Numbered from the stretch's first letter, positions 7,707 to 16,422 are shown. The stretch is 64,000 nt of DNA from GCA-2733415 sp964276095 (GCA_964276095.1 CAXYDR010000003.1:248001-312000); one strand, 5' to 3'. Program-made: numbers and translations. The notes: generated by a model from the letters alone, not told the origin.

Positions 7707-10700
7707 TTAGTAATTGATATACATCCAACCTTTTGCAACTTTTTCCTCTCCTTGAGTTGAAGTGTACTCGATTACATAGTAATAAGATCCAGAAGGTAAT
7801 AATCCGCTTCCTCCTTCTGTTGACTCTCCTCCCCATGTGTTATTCACATAGTTTGAAGCATCAAATACTTTTACTCCATGACGGTTAAATACTTTTACTG
7901 TATTACTTACATTATCAATATTCTTGATATTCCAAGTATCATTAAAACTATCTCCGTTTGGTGTTAATGTATCTGCTGGTTCAACTGACTCACAAACATC
8001 TCCAATACCATCATTATTAACATCTTCTTGACCTGGATTTGAAGTCAATGGACAGTTATCATCAATATCTAAAACACCATCTGAATCAGTATCCTGACAA
8101 GCATCTCCTATTCCATTTCCATCAACATCTGCTTGACTTGTGTTTGCTGTAGTTACACAGTTATCGTTGATATCTAAAATACCATCTAAATCAGTATCCT
8201 GACAAACGTCTCCAATTCCATTTCCATCAGCATCTTCCTGACCTGGATTTGCTGTTGTTGGACAATTATCAACAGCATTTAAAACACCATCATTATCTAA
8301 ATCATCACAAACATCTCCAACTCCGTTTCCATTAGCATCTGCTTGATCTGTATTTGCTACTGTAGGACAGTTATCATTGATATCTAAAATTGTATCAGCA
8401 TCAGTATCCTGACATGCATCTCCAATTCCATTTCCATCAACATCTTCTTGACCTGGGTTTGCAACTAATGGACAGTTATCATTGATGTCTAAAACACCAT
8501 CTAAATCAGTATCCTGACAAGCATCTCCAATTCCATTTCCATCAACATCTTCCTGACCTGGATTTGCTGTATTCACACAGTTATCTACGCCATCTAAAAT
8601 ACCATCATTATCTGTATCGAAAACCGTTTCAAAATTCCTAACTCCAGAAAGAACAGAATCACCACAACCGTTTGTTGCTGTTACTCTCCAGTAATATGTA
8701 GTACCCGCAAGTAAACTTGCAGCTGTATAACTGTTTGTTGTTACATTATTTGTTGTTGCTCCTATTGTGAAAGCAGCATCAGTTGCTGTCTCTACAGTAT
8801 ATGAAGTCACACCCGCTATAGCATTCCATGTTAAAACAACAGATGGTAATGCTACACCAACTGCATTATCAGCAGGTGACGTCAATACTGGCGCTCCAGG
8901 TAATCCTGCCGAAACATTAAGTATTACATCAACAGTTTTTACATCAGATCCTGTTGCAGTTATTGTTATAGTATTATCTCCTGCAGGAAAATTTACTAAA
9001 CCAGTTACAGTCATTGTAAATGTTCCAGCCGCATTCATTGAAGTTGGAGATATTACTGCGTTTGCTCCTGCTGGTAAAGCTGAAGTTACCGCTAAAGTAG
9101 TGTTAGCAGAATACCCATTAACTATTGTGAAATCATAATTAAAAACAGCACTCGCTACAGAGTTACATAAAGCAATAGGACTGTTTGTTGCTGTTACAGC
9201 ATAATCAGGAACAGGACTTATTACATTAATTGTATAATCCTCAACTTCAGCATCATGAGAGTTTTCACATGAAGTAGGTAAATCAGTACCAATAGAGTCG
9301 GAGTATTTAGTTGTTACTCTCATAGTAGTAGCCCCTAAGACTGCTCCAGCAGGAACAACTATAGATAAAGGAGAATTTGCTACAGCACCATCTGCTACAT
9401 TTGCACCACCACCTAAATCATATTCTTCAGTTGCTACTTCAAATACACAGTTTTGATTCCAATCAATCCAAGCTTTTGAATTAACTGCATAATTTCCATC
9501 TGTATTTACCTGAACTATTAAATCGTATGAATTATTAATTAATACATCAGTAGACATTGCTGTATAATCACTATAACCAGAAGGCTTTCCTGATGCATTG
9601 TCTATTGTTCCTATAGCTACCCTTGTAGTACTTGTAGCATATTGTGTAGTTCCAACAGAAGGACACACAGTACACACATCAGTAGTAAAACTAAAAGGTA
9701 CAGAGGTAGCGGTTGTTGCACATGAATTAATAGCTTTCACTCTCCAGAAATACTCCGTTAACGGACTTAAACCAACAACAGTATATTGATTTGTATTTAC
9801 TAAAGTTGGCCCTTCAACGATAGTCCCAAAACTTACGTCAGTGGCTACTTCTACTTCATAAGAAGATGCATTTGTATCAGCTGACCAAGTAAGAGTATAA
9901 TCTGAGACACCTACAGCTCCGTTTGCAGGAGAATTCAATACTGGTAAACTAGGCATTCCATTATATACATTCAATGTTAAAACATAATTTTGTACTTCAG
10001 TCCCGTATGTACCTGTTACAGTAATAGTATAAGTTCCTGCAGTTGCATTTGATACTGTTGCTGTTATCCCATTAGTATCAGCTGTTGCATTTTGTTGAGA
10101 AAAAACAACTGTAGCTCCAGCTGGAGTAACATCATAGGTAAAATCTACTTGCGTAGAAAATGAATCATCTGCATCATAATCAAATGTATAAACCATTGCT
10201 GCGTTATCACAAGCACTTAATTCAGTAGCTGCAAAATTTAACGCATAATCAGTAGTAACAACATCGGTATTTAAATCTGCTGCTGTTACAGCCCAATATG
10301 CTGCCATTGCATCTGCTTGATCTTCAGACAACATCCACATACATGCATCATTTACATAATCCATATAATTCATAGTCAATGCTTTTTCACCAGCAACACA
10401 ACCGGCAACTGAACCATCTGCAGGACATCCGTAATTTGGATTAGCAATTGCTGGAGTATCATTAAGCCCATCATTAACACCTGCACAACCACCTTGAAAT
10501 GTATGGTTTAAGGTAAAATAATGACCTAATTCATGAGTTACAGTTCTACCTAAGTTATAAGGAGCACCTGGAATATAATTAATTCCATTACTCGCACAAC
10601 CAGTTGTAATTGCATCAGATCCAAAAGCAGCAGGATTCATTACAACAGCAGCACCGTTAGCAATACTTCCTCCTAAAGGGGAGTACCCTAAAATACCTCC

Positions 10701-11261
10701 AGCGATAGTTTTTACTAAAAAGTTTTTATATCCAGCCCATTTAATATCGGCATCACCACCAGCTCCAAAATTATATCCAATTGAAACTGCTAGACCACCT
10801 TCAACTAAATCATCATCAGTATCTGCAGGGTGATTTCTTGTTGCAATTACAAATTCAACATCAAAAGATCCTGTATTTGTACCTGGATAGAATCCACTTG
10901 CAGCAGCCCAATTTGCTATATCAGGATTTGTACCATTATAATCTTGATTTAAAACATCTATTTGAGATTGTGCCAAAGCTTCTAAACATGGTCTTTGTGC
11001 TTCATTCCCCTCTGGAAAGTGAACAGCAACCGGTATAATTAACGTTGCCATTTTAGCTTGATAACTACTTGACTGAATTTTAGTAAGTTCTTCTTTAAAT
11101 CTTTTATTTTTCGCTTTTTGCTTTTTAGCAAAACCAGGGTCCTGCATTTTCTCTTGCATGTACGCATCTGTACCACAAGTTCGTTGCTCCTGAGAGTAAA
11201 TAGCTACTGAAAAAACTAACATTAAAAATGTTAGCGTAGCCTTCTTTAAATTAAAAATCAT
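7707..11261 (-). CDS. Secreted pappalysin-like (M43) zinc metalloprotease with FN3, GEVED, thrombospondin type 3 repeats and T9SS type B sorting domain
   Basis: The 1184-residue product has a signal peptide (MIFNLKKATL..., cleavage near IYS/QE) and a catalytic domain with HELGHYFTLNH at residues 243-253 and the pappalysin Met-turn MNYMDY near 298, followed by ACMWML. Then come FN3 (about 425-520), a GEVED domain diverged from that of protease 1, and from the end of GEVED onward a nearly identical copy of the other protease tail: FN3, thrombospondin type 3 repeats and type B sorting domain. The metzincin glycine at the eighth motif position is threonine here. The ATG at 11261 was preferred over an upstream one that adds 11 residues before the signal peptide. 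Likely exported by the T9SS with the PorP encoded next to it. Confidence 0.92.
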   Translation of the reverse strand: MIFNLKKATLTFLMLVFSVAIYSQEQRTCGTDAYMQEKMQDPGFAKKQKAKNKRFKEELTKIQSSSYQAKMATLIIPVAVHFPEGNEAQRPCLEALAQSQIDVLNQDYNGTNPDIANWAAASGFYPGTNTGSFDVEFVIATRNHPADTDDDLVEGGLAVSIGYNFGAGGDADIKWAGYKNFLVKTIAGGILGYSPLGGSIANGAAVVMNPAAFGSDAITTGCASNGINYIPGAPYNLGRTVTHELGHYFTLNHTFQGGCAGVNDGLNDTPAIANPNYGCPADGSVAGCVAGEKALTMNYMDYVNDACMWMLSEDQADAMAAYWAVTAADLNTDVVTTDYALNFAATELSACDNAAMVYTFDYDADDSFSTQVDFTYDVTPAGATVVFSQQNATADTNGITATVSNATAGTYTITVTGTYGTEVQNYVLTLNVYNGMPSLPVLNSPANGAVGVSDYTLTWSADTNASSYEVEVATDVSFGTIVEGPTLVNTNQYTVVGLSPLTEYFWRVKAINSCATTATSVPFSFTTDVCTVCPSVGTTQYATSTTRVAIGTIDNASGKPSGYSDYTAMSTDVLINNSYDLIVQVNTDGNYAVNSKAWIDWNQNCVFEVATEEYDLGGGANVADGAVANSPLSIVVPAGAVLGATTMRVTTKYSDSIGTDLPTSCENSHDAEVEDYTINVISPVPDYAVTATNSPIALCNSVASAVFNYDFTIVNGYSANTTLAVTSALPAGANAVISPTSMNAAGTFTMTVTGLVNFPAGDNTITITATGSDVKTVDVILNVSAGLPGAPVLTSPADNAVGVALPSVVLTWNAIAGVTSYTVETATDAAFTIGATTNNVTTNSYTAASLLAGTTYYWRVTATNGCGDSVLSGVRNFETVFDTDNDGILDGVDNCVNTANPGQEDVDGNGIGDACQDTDLDGVLDINDNCPLVANPGQEDVDGNGIGDACQDTDADTILDINDNCPTVANTDQADANGNGVGDVCDDLDNDGVLNAVDNCPTTANPGQEDADGNGIGDVCQDTDLDGILDINDNCVTTANTSQADVDGNGIGDACQDTDSDGVLDIDDNCPLTSNPGQEDVNNDGIGDVCESVEPADTLTPNGDSFNDTWNIKNIDNVSNTVKVFNRHGVKVFDASNYVNNTWGGESTEGGSGLLPSGSYYYVIEYTSTQGEEKVAKGWMYINY
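7991..8618 (-). repeat. Thrombospondin type 3 repeat array in protease 2
   Basis: Coding repeat array identical in protein to 2391-3018, with only three silent base differences seen by eye. Confidence 0.9.
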
Positions 11262-11308
11262 ATATAATGAATTTGGGATTAATAAATCATCCAAGGTTAA
11301 TAAAGTGT

Positions 11309-11316
11309 TAAATGTA
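11309..11316 (-). promoter_or_regulatory. Candidate -7 element of protease 2
   Basis: TACATTTA on the reverse strand, 48 bases before the ATG, inside the block (11294-11317) shared with the upstream region of protease 1. Here the adjoining T-run is only six long and interrupted. Confidence 0.35.
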
Positions 11317-11414
11317 ACAAAAAATCGGTAAAAGCAATAAAAAAACCGCTAAAAGACTATGTGATTAATTTAGAAAGAAAAACAATTGATTGTAATCACA
11401 AATAATATTATAAC

Positions 11415-12170
11415 CTAATCTAACCAGTTCTTAAACTCTTTAACCCTTTCCCTGCTTACTACAAGCTCATTTTCTTGAAATTTATGTAATTGAATTTTTA
11501 ATCTTGTATTTGAATAGGAAACAATATCATTAATTGCATTTATATTTATAAAAAATTTTCTACTAATTCTAAAAAAATGTTTAGGATTTAGTTGCTCCTC
11601 TAATTGTTCCAATGAATTTTCAATTAAATAACTTCTACCTGAGCTAACATAAATGTAGGTAGCTTTATCTTTACTATAGAAACACTCTATATCATCGGCC
11701 TCAATAATTTTTAAATGCTGGCCAACCTTAATTGTAAATCTACTTTTATAGGTTCTCTCATTGTCTTTTAATAATAATTGTTTAATCTCATTAAAAGAAA
11801 CAACTGATGTTTCTTGTTGTGGTTTAAAAGACTTGAATTTTTCAATAGCAATACACAAATCATCCTCGTCTATTGGTTTTAAAAGATAATCAATACTATT
11901 TAGCTTAAATGCTTCTAATGCATACTGATCATAGGCTGTTGTAAATATTACTGCACTTTTAATTTCAATTTCTTCAAATATTTCAAAAGAAATCCCATCA
12001 GACAATTGAATATCTAAAAAAATCAGATCGGGATGTTCATTTGTCAGAAACCAATCTTTTGCCTCTGCTACCGAATGTAACATTGTACTAACTTCTACCT
12101 GTTGTTTCCCCAACATTCTGTTCAGTCTTCTTGCAGCAGGCTTTTCGTCTTCTATAATTAATACTTTCAT
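11415..12170 (-). CDS. LytTR-family response regulator
   Basis: The 251-residue product has a CheY-like receiver (residues 1-115) with acidic pair E8/D9, phosphoacceptor D53 in FLDIQLSDG and K98 in YLLKPI, followed by a LytTR DNA-binding domain (about 150-250) with HFFRISRKFFININAI. It is the expected partner of the LytS-type kinase at 12873-14225. The genes read kinase, 2TM, 2TM, regulator, in one direction with short gaps (24-25 bases or overlaps), so they are probably one operon. Regulators of this type bind direct repeats at target promoters; no target can be named from this window. Confidence 0.93.
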   Translation of the reverse strand: MKVLIIEDEKPAARRLNRMLGKQQVEVSTMLHSVAEAKDWFLTNEHPDLIFLDIQLSDGISFEIFEEIEIKSAVIFTTAYDQYALEAFKLNSIDYLLKPIDEDDLCIAIEKFKSFKPQQETSVVSFNEIKQLLLKDNERTYKSRFTIKVGQHLKIIEADDIECFYSKDKATYIYVSSGRSYLIENSLEQLEEQLNPKHFFRISRKFFININAINDIVSYSNTRLKIQLHKFQENELVVSRERVKEFKNWLD

Positions 12171-12194
12171 TCCTTTTATTTTAATATAAAAATA

Positions 12195-12527
12195 TTATTG
12201 CCATTTACTTTCTCGCTCTTTCTCTTCATTTAAAAACTGCTGTATCTTTTTATCTTCCCATTCTTTAGCAAAAATAATATCCTTTCCAAAAACACCAAAG
12301 GCATGAAAAAAGATACCTATACCCCAAAATATCCAAACTGCAAAAGTTCCAAAATCAAAAAATGCATCTATGAAACTTTTCCCTTCACTTAAGTCACTAA
12401 TAATTTTACTACTACTAATAAATATATTCACTATTAAATACGAGGCTAAATGCCAATAAAACCCTTTAATTTTTTCTACTCTTTTTTTTGCTCTTAAATA
12501 ACGCTCCTCTTCTTTATAATTTTCCAT
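12195..12527 (-). CDS. 2TM domain-containing small membrane protein
   Basis: The 110-residue product begins MENYKEEERYLRAKKRVEK and has two hydrophobic segments (about 24-45 and 60-82), ending with KEWEDKKIQQFLNEEKERESKWQ-type sequence: the 2TM domain pattern of an amphipathic N-terminus, two helices and a charged tail with W-E-[DN]-[RK]-K. I chose the ATG at 12527 because it aligns with the neighbour's MEKYNEEGRY start; the frame extends four codons further, overlapping the upstream gene. It is a paralogue of 12530-12847 and of the kinase C-terminus. Role unknown; the setting suggests an accessory to the two-component system. Confidence 0.85.
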   Translation of the reverse strand: MENYKEEERYLRAKKRVEKIKGFYWHLASYLIVNIFISSSKIISDLSEGKSFIDAFFDFGTFAVWIFWGIGIFFHAFGVFGKDIIFAKEWEDKKIQQFLNEEKERESKWQ

Positions 12528-12529
12528 AA

Positions 12530-12847
12530 CTATTCCCATTTATGATTGCTCTGTTCTTCTTCTTTTAAAAATTGTTTTATCTTTTGATCTTCCCATACTC
12601 TACTAAACAACACTCCATGGCCGAATACCGAGATAGCATGTATTAACAAACCTACTACCCAACCAATAGCCGTAGAAAAAGAACCTAAGTTCCAAAACTC
12701 CGATTTATCCTCATAAGCACTATAAAAAAATATTAATAAGCATACGTTTATAATTACATATACGCTTGCGTGGGTATAAAAACCTTTTATTTTATCTACT
12801 TTCTTCTTCGCTCTATTATATCGACCTTCTTCATTATATTTTTCCAT
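12530..12847 (-). CDS. 2TM domain-containing small membrane protein
   Basis: The 105-residue product starts MEKYNEEGRYNRAKKKVDKIKGFY, has two transmembrane helices and ends SRVWEDQKIKQFLKEEEQSNHKWE, paralogous to its neighbour and to the C-terminal 100 residues of the kinase. It lies between kinase and regulator genes, two bases from the next start and 25 bases after the kinase stop. Function is unknown. Being kept in tandem next to a kinase carrying the same domain suggests hetero-oligomers in the membrane, which is inference. Confidence 0.85.
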   Translation of the reverse strand: MEKYNEEGRYNRAKKKVDKIKGFYTHASVYVIINVCLLIFFYSAYEDKSEFWNLGSFSTAIGWVVGLLIHAISVFGHGVLFSRVWEDQKIKQFLKEEEQSNHKWE

Positions 12848-12872
12848 AATATTATCTTTTGCAAGTATTAAC

Positions 12873-14225
12873 TTATTCCCAACGATTCAAGTTACCTTCT
12901 TCTTCTTGTTTCATAAATTCTTCTAGCTTTCTATTTTCCCAAGCTTTACCAAAGTATTTATCTTTTCCGTAAACTTCATAGGCTTGAAAAGCTATACCAA
13001 TTCCCCATCCTAACATTGGGTAAAAAAACCATTTGTGCTCATGCCAACTTGTTTTAAAATTGACAAATATTAGAAACGGGATAACAATAACATAAGCTAT
13101 TATACTCCAATAAAGTCCTTTTAAATTTTCTAATCGTTTTCTTGCATTTTCATAATTTGTATGTGATGATGATGATGTTTTCATAATTGATGCTTTTTTA
13201 GTTAATAATGGTAATTCTACTTTAAATTCGTTTTTTGATTGATTGATTGAAATTGTTCTTGTTGATAATATTTGATATCGTTCTGTAATATTTCTTAATC
13301 CGATACCGCTTGATTTATTTAATGTTTTCTTTTCTTGAAAATTATTAGTTACCGTTAAATTGTTTACCGATTCTACTATACTTATATGTAACGGTTGTTG
13401 TTCACTTACTATATTATGCTTTATACAATTTTCTAATAAAATTTGTAATGATAACGGAACTATTTTAGCTTGGGGATTATGAACTTTTTCCGGTATTTCA
13501 CAGTCAATTGCATTTTCAAAACGCATTTTTAACAATAGCATATATGTTTTTGCAAAAGCCAATTCTTCCTCTAGTGAAACCAAATCCTTGTCTTTTTGTT
13601 CTAATACATAACGGTATACTTTAGATAATGATGTCGTAAATTTCTGTGCTTTATCCGTATCTTCTTCTATTAAAGACACTAATACATTAAGACTATTGAA
13701 TAAAAAATGAGGATCTAGCTGACTTTTTAAGCTTTCATATTTAGCATTTGCTGTACCTGCAATAATTTTTTGTTGTTTAATTTTCTTGTCCTGTAATGCT
13801 TTAAATGAATAAAAAGCAATAAAAAACAACGATACTACGACAGTAATTACAAATGGAATAATATAATTTCTTGGGGTTTCCTCATTTAAAAAAGTAGCGA
13901 AAGACTCTCCTTCAACTATAACATCTTCAACTATCCTCAATAAAAAAACGGCACATAAAGTTACTATTATTGAACTCAAAAAACCTAAAACCATACGACT
14001 AACCTTATAGTTTTCTTTTCCATATTTTTTATCAAAAAATAAATATACACTCAAGTTTACACCATATAATACTGTTGCATAGAGCATATACCATAAAAAC
14101 TGAATTCCAAAATTTAAATTAAAAGCAAAAGAGCCTCCCATAAGGATTGAAATTACTGTCATGATAACAAAAATTGCTATTCCTGAAAGAAATGCGTATT
14201 TAATATGTTTTACTAAATCATTCAT
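12873..14225 (-). CDS. LytS-type sensor histidine kinase fused to a C-terminal 2TM domain
   Basis: The 450-residue product has four N-terminal transmembrane segments (about 10-30, 40-63, 77-99, 121-142), then a His_kinase domain with the phosphorylated histidine H173 in QLDPHFLFNSLN, an N-box LENCIKHNI and a glycine motif SSGIGLRNITERY near residue 310. After the ATPase part the chain does not end: a serine-rich linker (about 345-350) leads to a full 2TM domain (about 352-450) like the two separate genes downstream. The kinase core would thus be anchored at both ends. It probably phosphorylates the LytTR regulator at 11415-12170. The signal is unknown. Confidence 0.9.
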   Translation of the reverse strand: MNDLVKHIKYAFLSGIAIFVIMTVISILMGGSFAFNLNFGIQFLWYMLYATVLYGVNLSVYLFFDKKYGKENYKVSRMVLGFLSSIIVTLCAVFLLRIVEDVIVEGESFATFLNEETPRNYIIPFVITVVVSLFFIAFYSFKALQDKKIKQQKIIAGTANAKYESLKSQLDPHFLFNSLNVLVSLIEEDTDKAQKFTTSLSKVYRYVLEQKDKDLVSLEEELAFAKTYMLLLKMRFENAIDCEIPEKVHNPQAKIVPLSLQILLENCIKHNIVSEQQPLHISIVESVNNLTVTNNFQEKKTLNKSSGIGLRNITERYQILSTRTISINQSKNEFKVELPLLTKKASIMKTSSSSHTNYENARKRLENLKGLYWSIIAYVIVIPFLIFVNFKTSWHEHKWFFYPMLGWGIGIAFQAYEVYGKDKYFGKAWENRKLEEFMKQEEEGNLNRWE

Positions 14226-14394
14226 AGTTTGTTGTTAGCCTTATACAAAGGTCAATAATTTGTATTCCTTATAAAAAAATTATTTTCTGAGTTGTCAAAT
14301 TACGATACTGAATTGTAATTTTATAATTTATATTAAAATGTATTGTAACAAATCAATACAATTGAAGACTTACTTTAAAGAACAACTCAAATAA

Positions 14395-14889
14395 GTGGAA
14401 AAAGAGCTCGAACATAGTTTTGTTACTCAATTGGAGAAACACCAAAACATCATTCATAAGGTATGTAGATTATACACTAATAATCAAGATGCCCATAATG
14501 ATTTATTTCAAGAAGTTACCATTCAATTATGGAGGGCATTTCCTAAGTTTAGAGGGGAAGCAAAATTTAGTACTTGGATGTATCGTATTGCTTTAAATAC
14601 AGCAATAACACTTTACAGGAAATCAAAACGTAGAATTCAAACTAACGATATTGCTGATTTCAATTTTAAAATTAAGTCGGAAGAATATGATGATACAGAA
14701 GAAGAACAATTAAAATTAATGTATGCTGCTATAAAGCAATTATCAGATATTGAAAAGGCTTTAATATTCTTGTATTTAGAAGAAAAAAGCTACAGAGAAA
14801 TTTCCGAAACCATGGGTATCAGTGAAGTTAATGCACGAGTGAAAATGAATAGAGCTAAAGGAAAACTTAAAAAAATATTAAACCCATAA
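14395..14889 (+). CDS. ECF-type RNA polymerase sigma factor
   Basis: The 164-residue product has sigma region 2 (about 15-85, with LFQEVTIQLWRAFPKFRG and FSTWMYRIALNTAI) and region 4 (about 108-162, ending YREISETMGISEVNARVKMNRAK). An in-frame TAA directly precedes the GTG at 14395 and there is no suitable ATG, so a GTG start is the best choice. The next gene begins two bases after the stop, so the pair is co-transcribed. Such sigma factors usually have a membrane anti-sigma partner, a role the next gene could fill. Confidence 0.92.
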   Translation: MEKELEHSFVTQLEKHQNIIHKVCRLYTNNQDAHNDLFQEVTIQLWRAFPKFRGEAKFSTWMYRIALNTAITLYRKSKRRIQTNDIADFNFKIKSEEYDDTEEEQLKLMYAAIKQLSDIEKALIFLYLEEKSYREISETMGISEVNARVKMNRAKGKLKKILNP

Positions 14890-14891
14890 TT

Positions 14892-15509
14892 ATGGAAGAA
14901 TTAGATAAATTAAAAAAAAGCTGGAATAAAGACATCCACCCAAAGGTTTCAGCTGAATCAATATATAAGATGATATTAAAAAAATCATCTTCAGCAGTAA
15001 AATGGATATTCATCATTTGCACGCTAGAGTTAGCTCTTGGCTTAATTTCTGGAGTGTTTTTAATTACAAACCCTAAAAACGAATTAAATTTACCTTCTTG
15101 GTTAGAAACAACTGTGACTATAGCCGGAATACTAATCCCGATTATTTATTCCTATAAATTTTTCAAAAACTATCAAACAATCAATACAACAAGTAGCGTA
15201 AAAGAGTTGTTAGACAATATTATCAAAACCCGTAAAACGGTTAAACAATTTGTACTCATAAACTTAAGTTTAATAGCTATTATGGTGGCTTTTACATTAT
15301 TTTATACACTTACAACGCCAATAGGAGTTAATAATGAAATAGCTTACCCATTAATTACAATTAAAGATTATTTCATTTTAGCACTTATAATTTTAGTTTT
15401 TACTGCTATAGTAATTGGAGCGTGTCTTTGTATTTACTTTTTATTATACGGAATATTAATGCGTAAACTAAATAAGAACCACAACGAACTAAAACAGCTA
15501 GATTTATAA
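14892..15509 (+). CDS. Membrane protein encoded with the ECF sigma factor
   Basis: The 205-residue product has an N-terminal cytoplasmic stretch of about 35 residues (EELDKLKKSWNKD...), then four predicted transmembrane helices (about 37-58, 72-90, 118-140, 158-188) and a short charged tail. It lacks the zinc-binding anti-sigma motif (HxxxCxxC), so I cannot call it an anti-sigma factor by sequence. Two-base spacing to the sigma gene makes a regulatory link likely. Related proteins occur next to sigma factors in other Flavobacteriia without an assigned role. Confidence 0.75.
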   Translation: MEELDKLKKSWNKDIHPKVSAESIYKMILKKSSSAVKWIFIICTLELALGLISGVFLITNPKNELNLPSWLETTVTIAGILIPIIYSYKFFKNYQTINTTSSVKELLDNIIKTRKTVKQFVLINLSLIAIMVAFTLFYTLTTPIGVNNEIAYPLITIKDYFILALIILVFTAIVIGACLCIYFLLYGILMRKLNKNHNELKQLDL

Positions 15510-15518
15510 ATAACTTTA

Positions 15519-15556
15519 AACAAAAAAGGCTTGCACAATTGTGTAAGCCTTTTTTG
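15519..15556. terminator. Bidirectional terminator
   Basis: A 12-bp stem AGGCTTGCACAA / TTGTGTAAGCCT with A and T runs on either side lies between the convergent sigma-factor operon and the acyltransferase gene and can serve both. Confidence 0.85.
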
Positions 15557-15577
15557 TTTAAATATATAATCCTTAAA

Positions 15578-16381
15578 TCAATATTCCCATTCTCTTAATT
15601 TATTTAACCCTTCCATTTCTTCTAGTGTCTTAACTGGTATCACTTTTGAAAAGGACTCATGTTGTTCAATTGCATATTCAATTTGAGTTACTATATCATC
15701 AACCGAATCATTCTCATAATCTATTTCTAATGGTTCTTTTATAATGAATGATTGTAGAATTCCTCTTTTCTTAATTCGCAATCCTTTTTTATCAAACGAT
15801 CTTCTAAAACCATCTATAACAATTGGGATAACAATTGGTTTGTGTTGCTTAATAATGTGAGCAGTACCTCTTCTAATAGGTTTAAAAGGAGTTGTTGTTC
15901 CTTGAGGAAAAGTAATCAACCAACCATCATCAAGGGCTTTACCAATATTATTAATATCACTCATTTTTACTTGTCTATTAACATCTTGACCTTTACTTCT
16001 CCAAGTTCTATCAATACTCACAGCTCCTACATAAGCTAATATTTTTGGTAATAAACCAGATTTCATTGTTTCCTTAGCAGCAACATAATATATATTCAAT
16101 TTAGGTTGCCATAAGTAGCCTACATTTTTAATAGAATCTCCCCTACCGCTTAAACTTGCATTAAACACATGAAACATTGCTGTGACATCTGCAAAATAAG
16201 TTTGATGATTAGAAACAAATAAAACATTTCTACCTGGCAAGTTCTTGATTACTTCAGAACCTTCAATTTGTAACTCATTAAACCCTCTAAAACGTCTATG
16301 AGAAAGAACACCTACGATACGTATTAGCATTTTCTTAATAAACAATATATGTCCGAAAGGATTTCTTTTAAACAACCCCAT
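15578..16381 (-). CDS. PlsC-like lysophospholipid acyltransferase
   Basis: The 267-residue product contains the acyltransferase motif I as SNHQTYFAD (H59, D65) and motif III as FPQGTTTPFKP (158-168) in a basic protein with a hydrophobic N-terminal stretch. The family acylates lysophosphatidic acid or related lipids at the inner membrane. Two departures from the textbook pattern are seen: five rather than four residues separate the catalytic H and D, and FPEGT reads FPQGT. An exact CAAATGTA (reverse TACATTTG) at 16402-16409 offers a -7 element 21 bases before the ATG. The gene is convergent with the sigma operon. Confidence 0.85.
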   Translation of the reverse strand: MGLFKRNPFGHILFIKKMLIRIVGVLSHRRFRGFNELQIEGSEVIKNLPGRNVLFVSNHQTYFADVTAMFHVFNASLSGRGDSIKNVGYLWQPKLNIYYVAAKETMKSGLLPKILAYVGAVSIDRTWRSKGQDVNRQVKMSDINNIGKALDDGWLITFPQGTTTPFKPIRRGTAHIIKQHKPIVIPIVIDGFRRSFDKKGLRIKKRGILQSFIIKEPLEIDYENDSVDDIVTQIEYAIEQHESFSKVIPVKTLEEMEGLNKLREWEY

Positions 16382-16422
16382 TATTTTCTTTTTTTGTATT
16401 ACAAATGTATCGAAATAAATAG

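Larger units (their letters stand above)
6701..9254. repeat. Direct repeat, copy 2 (porP plus protease 3' half)
   Basis: Second copy of the 2554-base repeat described at 1101-3654. It has the same gene order and orientation. The tract between the copies (3655-6700) and the tract after copy 2 (9255-11261) encode different protease N-terminal halves. Confidence 0.95.

Noticed and set aside
1101..9254. Composite mobile element flanked by long direct repeats
   Set aside because: No transposase, integrase, terminal inverted repeats or target duplications were seen. The repeats contain coding sequence in the same order, so tandem duplication with head exchange explains them better.
10781..11038. 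Forward-strand frame of 85 codons in the M43-like protease
   Set aside because: Leu/His/Gln-rich shadow of the signal peptide to catalytic-domain codons on the other strand.
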